Assembly: GCF_000719285.1 (NCBI RefSeq)
Contig: NZ_JOFS01000009.1
Coordinates: 124,001-188,000 of the forward strand
Direction: 5' to 3'
Length of the DNA stretch: 64,000 nt
Source: Streptomyces bicolor
Lineage (GTDB): Bacteria > Actinomycetota > Actinomycetes > Streptomycetales > Streptomycetaceae
In this document: positions 8,619 through 17,095 of the stretch, piece after piece
How positions within the stretch are numbered: position 1 is the first letter of the stretch
How the letters are laid out: every line of letters starts with the position of its first letter
Program-made: the position numbers and the translations under genes
The notes under the pieces: model-generated
Database searches by the model: none
What the model was told of the DNA's origin: nothing
The model's input: only the letters and a program-made list of their open reading frames with translations

Positions 8619-10010
8619 TCAGCTCTTGGCGCGGGCCTTCTGCCAGGCGTATCCCACGACCGCCAGGAACAGCGTCATCCCACCCGTCGAGTACAGCTGC
8701 ACACGCGTGTCCGGCTCCCGGGCCATCAGTACGAAGATCGCCACCATCCCCGCCAACGCGACCCACGTCAGCACCGGGAACGCCCACATCCGCACGACCA
8801 GCTTCTCCGGCGTCTCCCGCTCCAGCCGGCGTCGCAGTCGCAGCTGGGAGACGGCGATGAAGATCCAGACGACCAGGATGACCGCGCCGATCATGTTCAG
8901 CAGCCAGGGGAAGACATCGTCCGGCCGCCAGTAGCTCAGCACCACGCACACGAAGCCGAACACCGAGGAGGCGAGGACGGCGATCCGCGGAACCCCGCCC
9001 GACACCCGGCCCAGCGCCTTCGGGCCCTGCCCGCGCTGGACGAGCGAGTACGCGATGCGCGAGGAGCCGTAGATGTTGGCGTTCATGGCGCTCAGCAGGG
9101 CGACCAGGACCACCACGTTCATGAGCTGGCCGGCGCCGGGGATGCCGAGGTGGTCGAGGGCGGCGACGTACGGGCCCTTCTCGACGATCTCCTTCGAGTC
9201 CCAGGGGACGAGCGTGACGACGACGGCCATCGAGCCGATGTAGAACAGGGCGATGCGCCACATGGCCGTGCGGACCGCGCTCGCAACCCCGCTGACCGGG
9301 TTCTCCGACTCGGCCGCCGCGATGGTGACCGTCTCCATGCCGCCGTAGGCGAAGACGGAGGCCAGTAGGCCGATGATCAGTCCCTCGCTGCCGTTGGGCA
9401 GGAAACCGCCCTCACCGGTGAGGTTCGTGACGCCCGGCGCGTCCGTGCCCGGCAGGACACCCGCGATCGCCAGCCCGCCCAGCACCAGGAACAGCGTGAT
9501 CGCGCCGACCTTCAGCGCGGCGAACCAGAACTCGAACTCGCCGAAGTTCTTGACGGCGGCCAGGTTCGCGCCGCAGAAGACGACCATGAACAGCGCCACC
9601 CACGCCCACTCGGGCGTATGCGGCAGCCAGGTCGTGACGATCTTCGCGGCGCCGATGCCCTCCAGGCCGACGGCTGTACAGAGCAGCACCCAGAACGACC
9701 AGCCGGCCGTGAAGCCCGCCCACGGGCCGATCGCCCGCTCGGCATGCGCCGAGAAGGAGCCCGAGGAGGGGTGGGCCGCCGACATCTCGCCCAGCATCCG
9801 CATCACCAGCATCACGAGGAGGCCGGAGAGGATGTAGGCGACGACGATCGACGGACCGGCGGCGGCGATACCGGCGCCGGACCCGACGAACAGGCCCGCG
9901 CCGATGACACCGCCGAGGGCGATCATCGACAGATGGCGCTGCTTGAGGCTGTGGGACAGGGTGGCGTCGTCCGCTTGTGGCGGCGTGTCGACCGTGGGGG
10001 TGCTGGGCAT
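8619..10010 (-). CDS. APC-family amino-acid permease
   Basis: A 463-residue inner-membrane transporter with about twelve hydrophobic segments. The family's first-helix signature is clear ([19 protein letters not shown]), followed by the [17 protein letters not shown] loop. The start is the ATG at 10010; upstream codons run through a terminator hairpin. It resembles GabP/AnsP/ProY-type importers, but the substrate is unknown. The gene follows the organosulfur operon on the same strand but is separated by a terminator. A paralogue lies at 20880-22316. Confidence 0.9.
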   Translation of the reverse strand: MPSTPTVDTPPQADDATLSHSLKQRHLSMIALGGVIGAGLFVGSGAGIAAAGPSIVVAYILSGLLVMLVMRMLGEMSAAHPSSGSFSAHAERAIGPWAGFTAGWSFWVLLCTAVGLEGIGAAKIVTTWLPHTPEWAWVALFMVVFCGANLAAVKNFGEFEFWFAALKVGAITLFLVLGGLAIAGVLPGTDAPGVTNLTGEGGFLPNGSEGLIIGLLASVFAYGGMETVTIAAAESENPVSGVASAVRTAMWRIALFYIGSMAVVVTLVPWDSKEIVEKGPYVAALDHLGIPGAGQLMNVVVLVALLSAMNANIYGSSRIAYSLVQRGQGPKALGRVSGGVPRIAVLASSVFGFVCVVLSYWRPDDVFPWLLNMIGAVILVVWIFIAVSQLRLRRRLERETPEKLVVRMWAFPVLTWVALAGMVAIFVLMAREPDTRVQLYSTGGMTLFLAVVGYAWQKARAKS

Positions 10011-10058
10011 GGGCGCGGCTCGTCCAATGCGTGAGATGGGCAAAAACGCCCACAGTCT

Positions 10059-10092
10059 GGGCAGCCTCTCCGCTTGGAAGGAGAGGCTGCCC
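10059..10092 (-). terminator. Terminator of the organosulfur operon
   Basis: A 13-bp stem (10059-10071 with 10080-10092) and 8-base loop, 32 bp after the TauD-like gene. On the minus strand a short T run follows about 20 bases beyond the hairpin. Confidence 0.75.
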
Positions 10093-10123
10093 ACTATGCG
10101 GACGCACTCGGCACCGGGTGTGA

Positions 10124-11017
10124 CTACGCGGCTACGGATGTGTAGTGCGAGGCGTCGCCCTCGATCGAGTAGCTCTCCTTGCCCTCGATGCCGACCGGCA
10201 CGTCACCGGCGACGGTCACCCGGTGCAGGCGGCGCGGCAGGCCGTCGTAGTTGTCGATGGCGTAGTGCTGGGTGATGCGGTTGTCGAAGAGGACGAGCTG
10301 GTTCTCGGACCAGCGGTGGCGCAGGACGTTCTCCGGCCGGGTCACGTAAGCCTGGAGCAGGTCCAGGATCTTGCGGGACTCGCCCGGCGGCAGACCCACG
10401 ATCCGCTGGGCGAAGCCGCCGATGAACAGGCCGCGCTCGCCGGTCAGCGGGTGGACGCGGACCACCGGGTGGACCGTGCGGTACTTGATGGACGTGAACT
10501 GGGCGCGCTGGGCGGCCTGTTCGTCGTCGATCTCCTCGTCCGGTACGGCGTAGTCGTAGTCGTTGGTGTGCTCCGCCCACAGCGTGTCGGCGAGCTGCCT
10601 GAGCGGCTCGGGCAGGTTGCGGTAGGCGGCCGCCGAGCTGGCGATGAGGGTCTCGCCGCCGTACGGCGGAACCGTGATGCTGCGCAGGCTGGTGGCCTGC
10701 GGCGGGCTGAGGACGAACGTGACGTCGGTGTGCCAGTGGTTGGCGGCGCGGCCCCGCTCGCTGTCCACGGGGAGGACGTTCGGGACGCCGTCGACGGAGG
10801 ACACCGTCGGGTGCGCGGTGGTGAGGTCGCCGAAGTGGCGGACGAAGGCCTGCTGGCCCGCGTCGTCCAGGTGAACGTCGTCGAAGACCAGGGCCTTGTG
10901 GTCGTTGAGGGCCTCGCGGAGGGCGACGACGGTCTCCTCGGCGAGGGGCTGGGAGAGGTCGATGCCATGGACGCGGGCGCCGATGTTCGCGGTGACCTTG
11001 CGGATGTCGAGGGACAT
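10124..11017 (-). CDS. TauD/TfdA-family Fe(II)/2-oxoglutarate-dependent dioxygenase
   Basis: A 297-residue cytosolic dioxygenase. The HxD iron-binding motif is in HWHTDVTF, the distal His is in TQHYAIDNY, and the 2-oxoglutarate-binding Arg is in the LHRVTV segment. TauD-type enzymes cleave taurine or other alkylsulfonates to release sulfite. The gene starts 25 bp after the monooxygenase stop and ends the SsuA-like importer operon, so sulfur scavenging is the likely role. The family also contains herbicide- and alkyl-sulfate-cleaving members, so the exact substrate is unsettled. Confidence 0.9.
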   Translation of the reverse strand: MSLDIRKVTANIGARVHGIDLSQPLAEETVVALREALNDHKALVFDDVHLDDAGQQAFVRHFGDLTTAHPTVSSVDGVPNVLPVDSERGRAANHWHTDVTFVLSPPQATSLRSITVPPYGGETLIASSAAAYRNLPEPLRQLADTLWAEHTNDYDYAVPDEEIDDEQAAQRAQFTSIKYRTVHPVVRVHPLTGERGLFIGGFAQRIVGLPPGESRKILDLLQAYVTRPENVLRHRWSENQLVLFDNRITQHYAIDNYDGLPRRLHRVTVAGDVPVGIEGKESYSIEGDASHYTSVAA

Positions 11018-11042
11018 GCGGGGGAGTCCTTTCAGACGAGTT

Positions 11043-12383
11043 TCAGACGAGGGCGGGTGCGGGACTGACGTACTGGTTGGCGGGGCGGGGGAGGCCGTAG
11101 CGCTCCCGCAGGGTCCGGCGGGGGCCGTATTCGGTCCGGAGCAGGCCGCGGGCGCGGAGGATCGGGACGACCTGGTCGACGAAGGCGTCGAGGCCGGAGG
11201 GCAGCACCGGGGGCATGATGTTGAAGCCGTCGGCCGCGCCCTGCGTGAACCAGGTCTCGATCGCGTCGGCGACCTGCTCGGGCGTGCCGGCGAAGGTGAG
11301 GTGGCCGCGTCCGCCGCCGAGCCGTCTGACGAGCTGCCGGACGGTGAGGCGCTCGCGCCGGGCGAGTTCGACGACGAGCGAGTAGCGGCTCTTGGCGCCC
11401 TCGACGGCTTCCTCGGACGGCAGGTCGGCGGGGAGCGGGGCGTCCAACTCCAGGGTGCCGGGCTGCAGTTGCAGCAGCCGCTCCAGGCGGTCCACGCCGT
11501 GCGCGTACACGATGTGGTCCTCGAGAACCTGCTCGTGTGCCCGCGCCTCGGCCTCCGTCGACCCGATGACCGGGACGATCCCGGGCAGCACCTTGATGTG
11601 GTCCGGATCCCGCCCGGCCACCGCCGTACGGGACTTGAGGTCGGCGTAGAAGGCCCGCGCGTCCTCGATCGTCTGCTGCGCGGTGAACACGGCCTCCGCG
11701 TACCGGGCGGCGAAGCGCTTGCCGTCCTCGCTCGACCCCGCCTGCACGAGCAGCGGATAACCCTGTGGCGTACGCGGCACGTTGAGGGCGCCCTCGACGC
11801 TGAAGTACGTCCCCCTGTGCCGGGGCGGATGGATCTTGGCGTCGTCGCCCCACACCCCGGCCGCCTTGTCGGCGACGATCGCGTCGTCCTCCCAGCTGTC
11901 CCAGAGCTTCAGGGCGACGTCGAGGAACTCGGCGGCACGGGCGTACCGCTCGGCGTGGGCGGGCTCGGCGTCCAGGCCGAAGTTGCGGGCGGCCTCGGCA
12001 CCGGCGGTGGTGACGATGTTCCAGCCCGCCCGGCCGCCGCTGATGATGTCGAGGGAGGCGAACTTGCGGGCCAGGTTGTAGGGGGAGTTGTAGGAGGTCG
12101 AGGCGGTGGCGATGAGGCCGATGTGCTCGGTGGCGGTCGCCAGCGCGGTGAGCAGGGTGAGCGGCTCCAGGGCGCCGGCGGGGCGCTGGGCGAGGTTGTT
12201 CCACAGCTGCGGGCCGTCGGCGAGGAAGAGCGAGTCGAAGGTGCCGCGTTCGGCGATGCGGGCCAGGTGGACGTAGTGGGCCAGGTCCACATGGGCGTAC
12301 GGGTCGCTCTCTGGGAGGCGCCAGGAGGCCTCGTGGTGGCCGGTGTTCATGAGGAAGGCGTTGAGGTGGAGTTGGCGGGGCAT
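11043..12383 (-). CDS. LLM-class flavin-dependent monooxygenase (NtaA/SnaA/DszA/SoxA family)
   Basis: A 446-residue two-component flavin monooxygenase needing reduced FMN from a separate reductase, none of which is encoded here. The N-terminus (LHLNAFLMNTGHHEASWRLP) and the SGGRAGWNIVTT segment are characteristic. Relatives act on nitrilotriacetate, dibenzothiophene sulfone and similar compounds, releasing sulfite in the sulfur cases. It lies between the SsuB-like gene and the TauD-like gene on one strand, which supports a role in organosulfur breakdown. The 235-bp gap to ssuB contains a dispersed repeat, so co-transcription with ssuB is not assured. Confidence 0.9.
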   Translation of the reverse strand: MPRQLHLNAFLMNTGHHEASWRLPESDPYAHVDLAHYVHLARIAERGTFDSLFLADGPQLWNNLAQRPAGALEPLTLLTALATATEHIGLIATASTSYNSPYNLARKFASLDIISGGRAGWNIVTTAGAEAARNFGLDAEPAHAERYARAAEFLDVALKLWDSWEDDAIVADKAAGVWGDDAKIHPPRHRGTYFSVEGALNVPRTPQGYPLLVQAGSSEDGKRFAARYAEAVFTAQQTIEDARAFYADLKSRTAVAGRDPDHIKVLPGIVPVIGSTEAEARAHEQVLEDHIVYAHGVDRLERLLQLQPGTLELDAPLPADLPSEEAVEGAKSRYSLVVELARRERLTVRQLVRRLGGGRGHLTFAGTPEQVADAIETWFTQGAADGFNIMPPVLPSGLDAFVDQVVPILRARGLLRTEYGPRRTLRERYGLPRPANQYVSPAPALV

Positions 12384-12463
12384 GGGGTGTCCTTTGCTTC
12401 GGGCCGGGGGCGGGGAGGGTCAGGGTGACCGGGGGAGGCTTGCGAGCGCCGGTCCAGGCGATC

Positions 12464-12590
12464 CAGCCCGTCCGGCGTTTGAGGACGAGGCCCTTTCGGG
12501 GCCGACGGGGGTCCAGGGGGCGGAGCCCCTGGCAGGGTCGAAGGGGCGGAGCCCCTTCAGGACGGGACGGGTAGGGGCGGCGGGGGCGAA
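12464..12590. repeat. Dispersed Streptomyces-type intergenic repeat, family A
   Basis: The unit begins CAGCCCGTCCGGCGTTTGAG, continues through GACGAGGCCCTTTCGGGGCC and two GGAGCCCC-type hairpins, and ends near GGGGCGGCGGGGGCGA. Copies occur at 23030-23160 and 27179-27330. It occupies the gap between the SsuB-like gene and the monooxygenase gene. Confidence 0.75.
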
Positions 12591-12618
12591 AACCGCCCGA
12601 GCTCGCGGCAGCCGACGG

Positions 12619-13335
12619 TCACCGCACGTCTTCGGTCACACCCAGCGCCGCAAGCAGCCGCCCCCGGTACTCGCCGCGCGCATGCGCATCGCGGTCGATG
12701 GTCAGGTCCAGCCCGATCCGCCCCCGCTCCAGCACGAGCACCCGGTCGGCCAGCACGATCGCCTCGTCCACGTCATGGGTGACCAGCAGCACCGAGGGCC
12801 GATGCCGCTCCCACAGCTCCCGCAGCAGACCGTGCATCCGGATCCGCGTAAGGGCGTCCAACGCCCCGAACGGCTCATCGGCAAGCAGCAGCTCAGGCTC
12901 CCGAACCAGCGACCGAGCCAGCGCAGCCCGCTGCGCCTCCCCGCCCGACAGCTCGTTCGGCCAGGCCCGCTCACGCCCCTCCAGCCCCACCTCGGCGAGC
13001 GCTTCGCGCCCCTTCCGCACCGCCTCCTTCCCGTCGAGACCGAGGAGTACGTTGTCCAGGACCCGGCGCCAGGGCAGCAGCCGGGAGTCCTGGAACACCA
13101 CGGACACCCGCTCCGGCGCGCTGAGCTGCCCGCTGCCGGCCACCTCATGATCCAGGCCGGCGACGGCCCGCAGCAGCGTGCTCTTGCCGGAGCCGCTGTG
13201 CCCCAGCAGGGCCGTGAACTGCCCGGCCGGGATGTCGAGGTCGATGCCGTCGAGGACGGTACGGCCGTCGAAGGAGCGGGTCAGACCCCGGAGCTGGACG
13301 GCGGGGCGGGTCAGTTGCTCAGTGTGCGGCGCCAC
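12619..13335 (-). CDS. ssuB: Sulfonate ABC transporter ATP-binding protein (SsuB-like)
   Basis: A 238-residue ATPase with Walker A GHSGSGKST, signature LSGGEAQR, Walker B LLLADEPFGALD and switch His in VTHDVDEA, all typical of the nitrate/sulfonate/taurine importers. The GTG start at 13335 overlaps the end of the SsuC-like gene by 25 bases, implying translational coupling. It energises uptake through the SsuC-like permease. Substrate range (sulfonate, taurine or sulfate ester) is inferred from its neighbours. Confidence 0.88.
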   Translation of the reverse strand: MAPHTEQLTRPAVQLRGLTRSFDGRTVLDGIDLDIPAGQFTALLGHSGSGKSTLLRAVAGLDHEVAGSGQLSAPERVSVVFQDSRLLPWRRVLDNVLLGLDGKEAVRKGREALAEVGLEGRERAWPNELSGGEAQRAALARSLVREPELLLADEPFGALDALTRIRMHGLLRELWERHRPSVLLVTHDVDEAIVLADRVLVLERGRIGLDLTIDRDAHARGEYRGRLLAALGVTEDVR

Positions 13336-14150
13336 GACAGCACCCTCCGTTCGATGATGCGGACCGTGCTGTCGGAGACGAGGCCGAAGATGCCGTAGAC
13401 GACGAGGCCGACGAGGATGACGTCCGTCTGGCCGTAGTTCTGCGCCTGGAACATCATGTAGCCGAGGCCGCTGGTGGCGTTGATCTGCTCCAGCACCACC
13501 AGGCCCAGCCAGGACCCGGTCACCCCGAGCCGCAGCCCGACGAAGAAGCCGGGCAGCGCGCCGGGGACGACGATCTGCCGGATGAACCGGACCCGGCTGA
13601 GCCCCTGCACCTCGGCGAGCTCGACGAAGCGGCTGTCGATGCCGGACAGGGCGGCGTGCGTGTTGAGGTAGATCGGGATGTACACGACGATGGCGATGAT
13701 CGCGATCTTGAAGGTCTCGCCGATGCCCAGCCAGAGGATGAACAGCGGGATCAGGCCGAGCGTCGGGATCGCCCGGTTGAGGTTCACCGTCCCGTCGATC
13801 AGCGCCTCCCCGGTCCGGCTGAGCCCGGAGGCCAGCGCGAGGACGACCCCGGCGGTGAGGCCGATGACGAATCCGGTCCCGGCGCGCTGCAGGGAGGTCA
13901 GGATGTCGTCGGGCAGAGTGCCGTCGGTCCACAGGTGGGCGCCGGTGTCCAGCACCGTCCAGGGTGCGGGGATCGCGCCGGGGTCCAGTGCTCCGGCGGC
14001 GGAGGCGACGGCCCACAGGACGACGAGGAGGGCGGGGCCGACGAGCCGGGCGGCGGGCACGCGCTTGCCGGGGGCGAGGGAGCGGCGCCGGCGGACGCGG
14101 TGGTCCGTTTCCGGGAGGGCGGGGGCCGTACTCACGGCTGTGGCGGTCAT
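13311..14150 (-). CDS. ssuC: Sulfonate ABC transporter permease (SsuC-like)
   Basis: A 279-residue inner-membrane permease with about six hydrophobic segments after a basic N-terminus. The EAA loop is visible as ELAEVQGLSRVRFIRQIVVP. The ATG at 14150 is preferred because GGAGG lies 11 bases upstream; a GTG at 14162 overlaps the ssuA stop as GTGA and is the alternative. It forms the channel of the importer with the SsuA- and SsuB-like proteins. Confidence 0.88.
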   Translation of the reverse strand: MTATAVSTAPALPETDHRVRRRRSLAPGKRVPAARLVGPALLVVLWAVASAAGALDPGAIPAPWTVLDTGAHLWTDGTLPDDILTSLQRAGTGFVIGLTAGVVLALASGLSRTGEALIDGTVNLNRAIPTLGLIPLFILWLGIGETFKIAIIAIVVYIPIYLNTHAALSGIDSRFVELAEVQGLSRVRFIRQIVVPGALPGFFVGLRLGVTGSWLGLVVLEQINATSGLGYMMFQAQNYGQTDVILVGLVVYGIFGLVSDSTVRIIERRVLSWRRTLSN

Positions 14151-14158
14151 GGCTGGGG

Positions 14159-15226
14159 TCACCTCCGGTATTCCGCGGGTACGGACTTCGCCGCGATGCC
14201 CTCGAAGCGGTGGTCGAAGAGCTCGCCGACGTCGAACTTCTTCACGAAGCCGCCCTCCGCGAGAAGATCCGCGGTCTCCTGCTCCCACTGGATGGCCTCG
14301 TCCCAACTCGGCGGGAACAGCGGCTTGTTGGCGAGCTCGGAGATGGACTTCGCCTGGGCGAGGGTCAGGTTCTGGGTCTTGACGTAGAACTCCTCGTTCC
14401 AGATGTCGGGGTTCTCGTACGTCCACACCTGGCCCTTGGCCCAGTACGGGATGTACGCGGCGACCGCCGCGGCCTTCGCGGGGTCGTTCAGCACGGAGAC
14501 CGGCGCCCACAGCAGGTTGAGCAGGTCGACGACGTCGGTGGTGATGGTGCGGGCGCCCTTGGACTCGTACTGCGCGAGGTAGGCGGGCGCCTGGGTGTTG
14601 CCGAGCGGGGCGATGTCGACCTGGCCGGACTGCAGGGCGGTGAGGAACTGGTTGCTGGTCAGCGGGACCAGCTCCACCTCGTCGTAGGCCAGGCCCGCCT
14701 TCTTCAGCGCCCGCAGCAGGACCACGCCCTGCGCCTGGCCCTGCGAGAAGGCGAGCCTCCTGCCCTTGAAGTCCTCGACCGACCGGATGTCGCTGCCGGG
14801 CTTGGTGGCGAAGAGGTAGTTGGGCTTGCGGGTGATGTTGATCGCGACGATCTTCGCGTCGAAGCCCTGGTAGTGCGCCTGGATCGGCGGGATGCCCGCG
14901 TTGTTGGCGAGGTCCAGGGATCCCGCGCGGAAGGCGTTGATGACATCGGGTCCGGCGCCGATGTTCAGCCAGCCGCCCACCTTGAAGGGCAGCTCGCCCA
15001 ACTCGGCGAGCTTGAACTGGAGTTGCTGGGTGTTCTGGAACGAGGCGATCTTCAGGCTGGTTCCGGCGGGAACCTTCTTGGCGAGCGGGGCGGTGGAGGC
15101 CCCCTCGGCCGCGTCGGCGGCGCTGCTCTCGGCGCAGCCGGTGAGGCCGGCGGCAGCGGCGGTGACGCCCAGCAGTGAGGTCAGGAACAGACGGCGATCG
15201 ATGCCCGGGGCAGGCAGAGACGGCAT
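14159..15226 (-). CDS. ssuA: Sulfonate-binding lipoprotein of ABC importer (SsuA-like)
   Basis: A 355-residue exported lipoprotein. A double arginine (DRRLFLTS), hydrophobic core and lipobox LTGC with the cysteine at residue 31 mark the signal. The mature part is of the NMT1/SsuA type (INAFRAGSLDLANNAGIPP, then the PNYLFATKPGSDIRSVEDFK segment). It captures the sulfonate for the SsuC/SsuB-like permease. The 208-bp spacer before the gene contains a small cysteine-ending open frame that may control it. Confidence 0.88.
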   Translation of the reverse strand: MPSLPAPGIDRRLFLTSLLGVTAAAAGLTGCAESSAADAAEGASTAPLAKKVPAGTSLKIASFQNTQQLQFKLAELGELPFKVGGWLNIGAGPDVINAFRAGSLDLANNAGIPPIQAHYQGFDAKIVAINITRKPNYLFATKPGSDIRSVEDFKGRRLAFSQGQAQGVVLLRALKKAGLAYDEVELVPLTSNQFLTALQSGQVDIAPLGNTQAPAYLAQYESKGARTITTDVVDLLNLLWAPVSVLNDPAKAAAVAAYIPYWAKGQVWTYENPDIWNEEFYVKTQNLTLAQAKSISELANKPLFPPSWDEAIQWEQETADLLAEGGFVKKFDVGELFDHRFEGIAAKSVPAEYRR

Positions 15227-15341
15227 GGCAGGACTCCATAAGCCAAAGTGACGGGAAGGCAGGCGGAATTCCGGGCAGGGAAAAGCCAGGGCGGGGGAAA
15301 TTCACGCAGGGGGAAATGAGCGCTTCACACGCGGCAACGTG

Positions 15342-15401
15342 TCAGCAACAAAGGGTGCGACAGCTCACGAACAGGCTCATGAGCAGGATGTTCCTGGTCA
15401 T
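15342..15401 (-). CDS. Putative cysteine-ending leader peptide before ssuA
   Basis: A 19-codon open frame, MTRNILLMSLFVSCRTLCC, ends with two adjacent Cys codons (TGT TGC) directly before TGA, with a further TGT four codons earlier. A purine-rich AGGGG lies 7-8 bases before the ATG. It is on the ssuA strand, 115 bp upstream of the ssuA start. Cysteine-rich leaders that sense cysteinyl-tRNA supply are known upstream of sulfur genes in actinobacteria; this one fits by composition and place. There is no proof of translation, and a weak hairpin follows the stop. Confidence 0.5.
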   Translation of the reverse strand: MTRNILLMSLFVSCRTLCC

Positions 15402-15434
15402 CGGTGGCCCCTGTCAACATTCCGAGTTTCTGAA

Positions 15435-16637
15435 TTAAATAGCCTCAGGTGAAGCGGCCAGCGGATCCCGGTAGAGCACGTCGAGCGCCACCGATCCACC
15501 GGCCACGGCGAGCACGGAATGCGGGAAACCCGTCGGCACGACGGCCGTCGCGCGTTCGTCCCCGACCTCCGCGCGCAACGCGGCGAGGCAGTCCTCCCGG
15601 TGCACGACCCCCAACTCGGTCACCACCACCGTCTCCGGATTGAGCACGTCGAGCAGCAGCCCCACCGCCCGGCCGGTCATCCGCGCCCGCTCGGTCAGCA
15701 GCCGTACCGCCACCGGATCGCCGTCCGCCGCCGCGCGCACGACATGCATCGGGTTCACCCCGTCGATGACCCCGGCCGCCCGCGCCCTACGGCACAACGT
15801 CCGCTCGCTCAGCTCAACTTGGAGGCAGCCGAAACGCCCGCAGTCGCACGTCTCCGTACCGCCCGGCACCGGCAGATGGGCGATGGTCCCGGCCTGGGAG
15901 CGGGGCCCGTGGTGCACCTCGTCGTTGGTGGCGAACGCCGCGTCGACCACATTGCCCACGAACAGATGCAGCACGCTCCGGCTGCCGCGCGCCCGCCCGA
16001 ACAGCCGCTCCGCGTTCACCAACGCCCGCGCGTGCCCGTCCACATGGACCGGCAGCCCGGTGCGTGCGCCGAGCACCTCCCGCACCGGCACCTCGCGCCA
16101 GCCCAGCAGCGGGTGTTCGACGACGGTCCCGGAGTCCCGGTCCACCCAGCCGCCGGCCGCGAAGCCGACACCGAGCGGCCGGCTGCCCGGCGCCCCGTCC
16201 AGCAGCGCGGCGAGCCCGTCGGCGGCCCCGGCCAGCACGCCGTACGGCTCGATCGACCCCGCGTGCTTCACCTCCCGCTCGGCGACGACCCGTCCGCGCA
16301 GATCGAGCAGCGCCACCGTGGTGTACGGCACGGCCACATGCACCCCGCCCACCACGAACCGGGAATCGTCCAGGTCGACCGGCACATGCGGCCGCCCGAC
16401 CCCCTTGGCCTGCCGGGGCGCGGCGGCCTCCCGGATGAGCCCGAGCTGAGTGAAGCGGGCGCAGTAGTCGGTCACCGAGGCCGGCGACAGCCCGGTCAGC
16501 CGGGCGATGGTGCTGCGCGCGACCGGCCCGTGCTCGAGTACGGAGCGCAGGATCACGCTGGCGCTGGTCCGGCGCCGGTCACGGTCGGCGACGCGGGGGA
16601 CGGGGGACGAAAGGGTGGGTGTCGCGGTATGGGGCAT
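15435..16637 (-). CDS. ROK-family transcriptional regulator
   Basis: A 400-residue protein with an N-terminal winged helix (GPVARSTIARLTGLSPASVT) and a ROK domain holding the zinc motif CDCGRFGCLQ (Cys-x-Cys-x4-Cys). The sugar-kinase-like fold is kept, but the domain probably binds a small ligand rather than phosphorylating it. ATG 16637 follows GAGGAAG; a longer open frame runs through the leader region. ROK repressors normally sense sugars. Here the gene precedes an organosulfur importer and is itself preceded by a sulfur-type leader peptide, so control of the ssu operon is the inferred role. Confidence 0.85.
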   Translation of the reverse strand: MPHTATPTLSSPVPRVADRDRRRTSASVILRSVLEHGPVARSTIARLTGLSPASVTDYCARFTQLGLIREAAAPRQAKGVGRPHVPVDLDDSRFVVGGVHVAVPYTTVALLDLRGRVVAEREVKHAGSIEPYGVLAGAADGLAALLDGAPGSRPLGVGFAAGGWVDRDSGTVVEHPLLGWREVPVREVLGARTGLPVHVDGHARALVNAERLFGRARGSRSVLHLFVGNVVDAAFATNDEVHHGPRSQAGTIAHLPVPGGTETCDCGRFGCLQVELSERTLCRRARAAGVIDGVNPMHVVRAAADGDPVAVRLLTERARMTGRAVGLLLDVLNPETVVVTELGVVHREDCLAALRAEVGDERATAVVPTGFPHSVLAVAGGSVALDVLYRDPLAASPEAI

Positions 16638-16681
16638 GGGGAACTTCCTCGGGAGCCGGTCCGACACTGCGCCGTTGGGAG

Positions 16682-16714
16682 CGGGCGAGTCGTACCGACG
16701 GGCCGACTCACCCG
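16682..16714 (-). promoter_or_regulatory. Hairpin overlapping the stop of the ROK leader peptide (attenuator candidate)
   Basis: On the minus strand an 11-bp stem (CGGGTGAGTCG with CGACTCGCCCG, one G-T pair) encloses the leader's stop codon and ends 45 bp before the ROK start. Ribosome position at the leader's Cys codon, five codons before the stop, could decide whether it forms. Mechanism inferred. Confidence 0.4.
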
Positions 16715-16794
16715 GGACGGCGACAGGCGGCCGCGCCCACGCGTCGCAGGTCGACATGGCGACGCGACGAGAAGTTCCGGGACTGGGCGACCAT
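16708..16794 (-). CDS. Sulfur-type leader peptide (RRHVDL motif) before the ROK gene
   Basis: A 28-codon frame starting at ATG 16794. Its centre reads SSRRHVDLRRVGAAAC, followed by four residues and TGA. This RRHxDL...Cys pattern recurs in short putative leader peptides placed before sulfur-metabolism genes in Streptomyces. The stop lies 70 bp upstream of the ROK start, with a hairpin across the stop codon. A role in cysteine-responsive attenuation is inferred. Confidence 0.65.
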   Translation of the reverse strand: MVAQSRNFSSRRHVDLRRVGAAACRRPG

Positions 16795-17095
16795 GCGCTC
16801 GAAGCTAGCAAAGCGGCCACCCGCTGCCCAGACGACGACCGACGGGCGAGACGGCGTCGTCCCACACGGGTCACACGATTGGCGAAACCCCACAGTCGGC
16901 TCCCGGACCGGAATGTGAGCTCAACGTCCCTGCCTCAGTGACCGGCATCACGCCGTACCCGGTGTAACAGCCACTCTTTGTCCGGAGCCCACCAAGCCCG
17001 CGAACGCGCCTTTGTCGACCACTGACGGTGATCGAGCGAAACACCCTGGGATAGCGTCACACCGTCCCGTACTGCCCTCACCCCGCGGAGTCCCC
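16795..17095. other. Divergent control region between ROK leader and bioY
   Basis: About 300 bp with no open frame showing coding bias. It must hold promoters for the leader/ROK unit (minus) and bioY (plus). I see no clear BirA- or BioQ-type palindrome and no convincing promoter boxes. Confidence 0.4.
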
